From assembly GCA_025266875.1 (NCBI GenBank), contig JALLLT010000045.1:248001-312000 (forward strand): DNA of 64,000 bases, written 5' to 3'. This document shows, piece after piece, positions 62,467 through 64,000 of this stretch (the first letter of the stretch is position 1; the number at the start of each line of letters is the position of its first letter). The notes beneath the pieces are model-generated. The model made no database searches and was not told where the DNA came from. It worked only from the letters and a program-made list of their open reading frames with translations. This DNA is from Fennellomyces sp. T-0311. Its lineage: Eukaryota > Mucoromycota > Mucoromycetes > Mucorales > Lichtheimiaceae. A program made the position numbers and the translations under genes.

Positions 62467-64000
62467 CTATGTTCGATAGCATGTGGGGCACCGCCGGGTT
62501 GCAGGGTGTTCCATCATCCTTCGTAGCCGGCCGCACTCGCCTTCAACTTCGTGCCCACAAGGCAAACGGATAGAAATGGTTTTCAAACATGCCCCACAGT
62601 CCTCCCAGCACTGGCGTATGCACTGATGACCGCATTCTTGCTTAACCCGACGACATTGCTCGCGACAGCGGACATCTTCGTGGTCATATGGATGGCATGG
62701 TAATCCGCATGAATGGCCACAGCGAAGTCGCTCGCCACACTGGCGGGTACAGCCGCCTTCGGGTATAGTTGCGAAATCCACTGGCCATTGGATATCCGTT
62801 GGTTGACCGTGTTTGGAGCATCGTAAACGCAGTCGAGTGCCGATTTTGTTGGTGGAGTGCGTTTCCAGGTTTGCAATGATCTCATTCCATAGATCGCTGC
62901 GATCACACAGCAGAGAGGCGTTACCGAGGATATACATGCCCTACGCAGTGATCATTAATATACGAAAAGCACGTTTGCAATGTAAGCTTACTTCTTTGGC
63001 ACGAGATAAAGCGACACAGACGCGGTTGGCCACCTTCAAGAAACCAATTGTGCCGGCCGAGTTGCTTCGGACAAGGGACAGGATAATGATCTTGTTCTCC
63101 TCTCCCTGGTACCCGTCGACACTGCTGACTGCAATAAGCGCCGGATCCAACTCTGCTCGACGCTCAGCTCGCAACGCACGTTTGATGAGCGATCGTTGGC
63201 CGGAATACATGGTGATAATGGTGATATCCTCGTGCGAGTATCCTTGAAGGAGCAGGTATGTGGACAGTTTGGCTGCCATTTCTGCCTCATGCTCGTTGGT
63301 CTTGGAAGCTGTTTCCGCCACATGGCTTTCTGCTTCATTGTGGCTGAGAAAGTACACGGATTGGTCCATGCCGCGCACTTCTGGCCGCAGTTTAACGTCG
63401 GGGTGATCTTGTAGTGGTGGGTCACTGTAGATGGGATCGATCAGCATCCTGATTTCCGGGCGCATACGACGTTGATGTGATAGGCGTGTGAACGGCAGCT
63501 CATTCATGACAAGTCGCTCGAACAGGGATACATTCAGGAAGTGCTGTTCGGCTAATGCATGGACTGCGTTTTGTGGACGAAGCTGCTGGTGATCACTAGG
63601 TAGCAAGTGGCATAAGAAGACATGCAGTTCTAGGTAACCATATGTGTTCACTTACCCAATCAGCACCAAATGCTGCAGCGACGGCGTGAGCGCAGAAATG
63701 ATGTGAGCTTCCATCATTTCGGCCGCTTCTTCTACCACCATAATTCTGGGCTTGACCTCCTCGAGCAAATCGTGGTACTTGGCCTATCCACGCATTATGT
63801 CAGCAAGCAAGGCTCACCAGCATATCCAATGAATACTTACAGCAGCAGTACTGGTCATGCCAATCACTCTACTCTCGCGGCAGATACGAGCATCACCCAT
63901 GATATTCAGCTGACGGATATCCATGGAAAGCTTCTCGTACTCGCTCATCATGCGCTTGATGGATGCACATTGGTCTTTGTATCGCTGGTCCGCCCACTTT
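62467..64000 (-). CDS. NFX1-type zinc-finger helicase (ZNFX1/Hrr1-like), C-terminal part
   Basis: The gene enters from the right edge; four exons are visible with introns at about 63786-63839, 63598-63654 and 62941-62991, and it ends at 62467. Superfamily 1 helicase motifs appear in order: RESRVIGMTSTAA (Ia), MMVEEAAEMMEAH (II), LIGDHQQLRP (III), LSHQRRMRPEIR (IV), SVDGYQGEENKIIILSLVRS (V) and VCVALSRAKE (VI). After the helicase come Cys/His-rich NF-X1 repeats: CGERLRCGHSCGLPCHPYD, CREQCRRVKQECGHQC and CGACLKTISIRLPCGHE. This order is that of ZNFX1 in animals and Hrr1 in fission yeast, where it serves small-RNA silencing with an RNA-dependent RNA polymerase. Only three or so fingers are present after the helicase, fewer than in animal ZNFX1. 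A silencing role here is inference. Confidence 0.9.

Overview
The window looks like nuclear DNA of an early-diverging filamentous fungus, most probably a Mucoromycota (Mucorales-type) species. The reasons are: many short spliceosomal introns (about 50-90 nt) with GTAAGT-like donors; a single-chain (fused) ATP-citrate synthase of the kind found outside Ascomycota; a fungal Zn2Cys6/Fungal_trans regulator; and a patchwork of gene-dense blocks separated by AT-rich, repeat-filled stretches with few genes. Species is not determined.

Layout. 1-3.9 kb (+): the 3' part of a large spliced gene ending in a TnpB/IS605 OrfB-like RuvC nuclease core, i.e. a Fanzor-type (eukaryotic OMEGA) protein, cut at its 5' end by the window edge. 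4.4-6.4 kb (-): a bHLH-zipper transcription factor. 7.8-9.8 kb (-): a multi-exon MFS transporter of the monocarboxylate/riboflavin (MCT/MCH) type. 9.8-23.4 kb: AT-rich, with one apparently intact spliced gene of unknown family (16.75-18.0 kb), a smaller uncertain gene (13.7-14.2 kb), frame-broken relics and repeats. 23.5-31.3 kb (+): a 13-exon coiled-coil protein, a Zn2Cys6 regulator and a small helical protein resembling the FANCE C-terminal domain. 31.5-35.2 kb (-): fused ATP-citrate synthase. 35.6-39.7 kb (-): a four-finger C2H2 regulator with a decayed tandem copy of itself downstream. 42.4-48.1 kb (-): a beta-propeller/coiled-coil protein of possible FANCB/FAAP100 type, then V-ATPase catalytic subunit A. 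48.1-62.4 kb: a mobile-element zone with a solo LTR with intact target-site duplication plus two further LTR copies, a tRNA-Gln gene, a complete two-gene PIF/Harbinger DNA transposon with TIRs and TAA duplication, a Helitron fossil and a GC-rich hairpin cluster. 62.5-64 kb (-): the C-terminal half of an NFX1-type zinc-finger helicase (ZNFX1/Hrr1-like), running off the window.

How the genes relate. The housekeeping genes (ATP-citrate synthase for cytosolic acetyl-CoA, V-ATPase subunit A for organelle acidification) and the transcription factors are independent neighbours, not an operon-like cluster. Two genes may belong to one DNA-repair assembly (FANCE-like and FANCB/FAAP100-like), but both calls are tentative. 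The most unusual items are the very long Fanzor-type protein, the intact plant-type Harbinger element, the coiled-coil gene in which all 12 introns lie in phase 0, and a spliceosomal intron in VMA1 lying inside the cysteine codon where the yeast VMA intein is inserted. All exon models come from reading splice signals and frame continuity by eye; no search was run.
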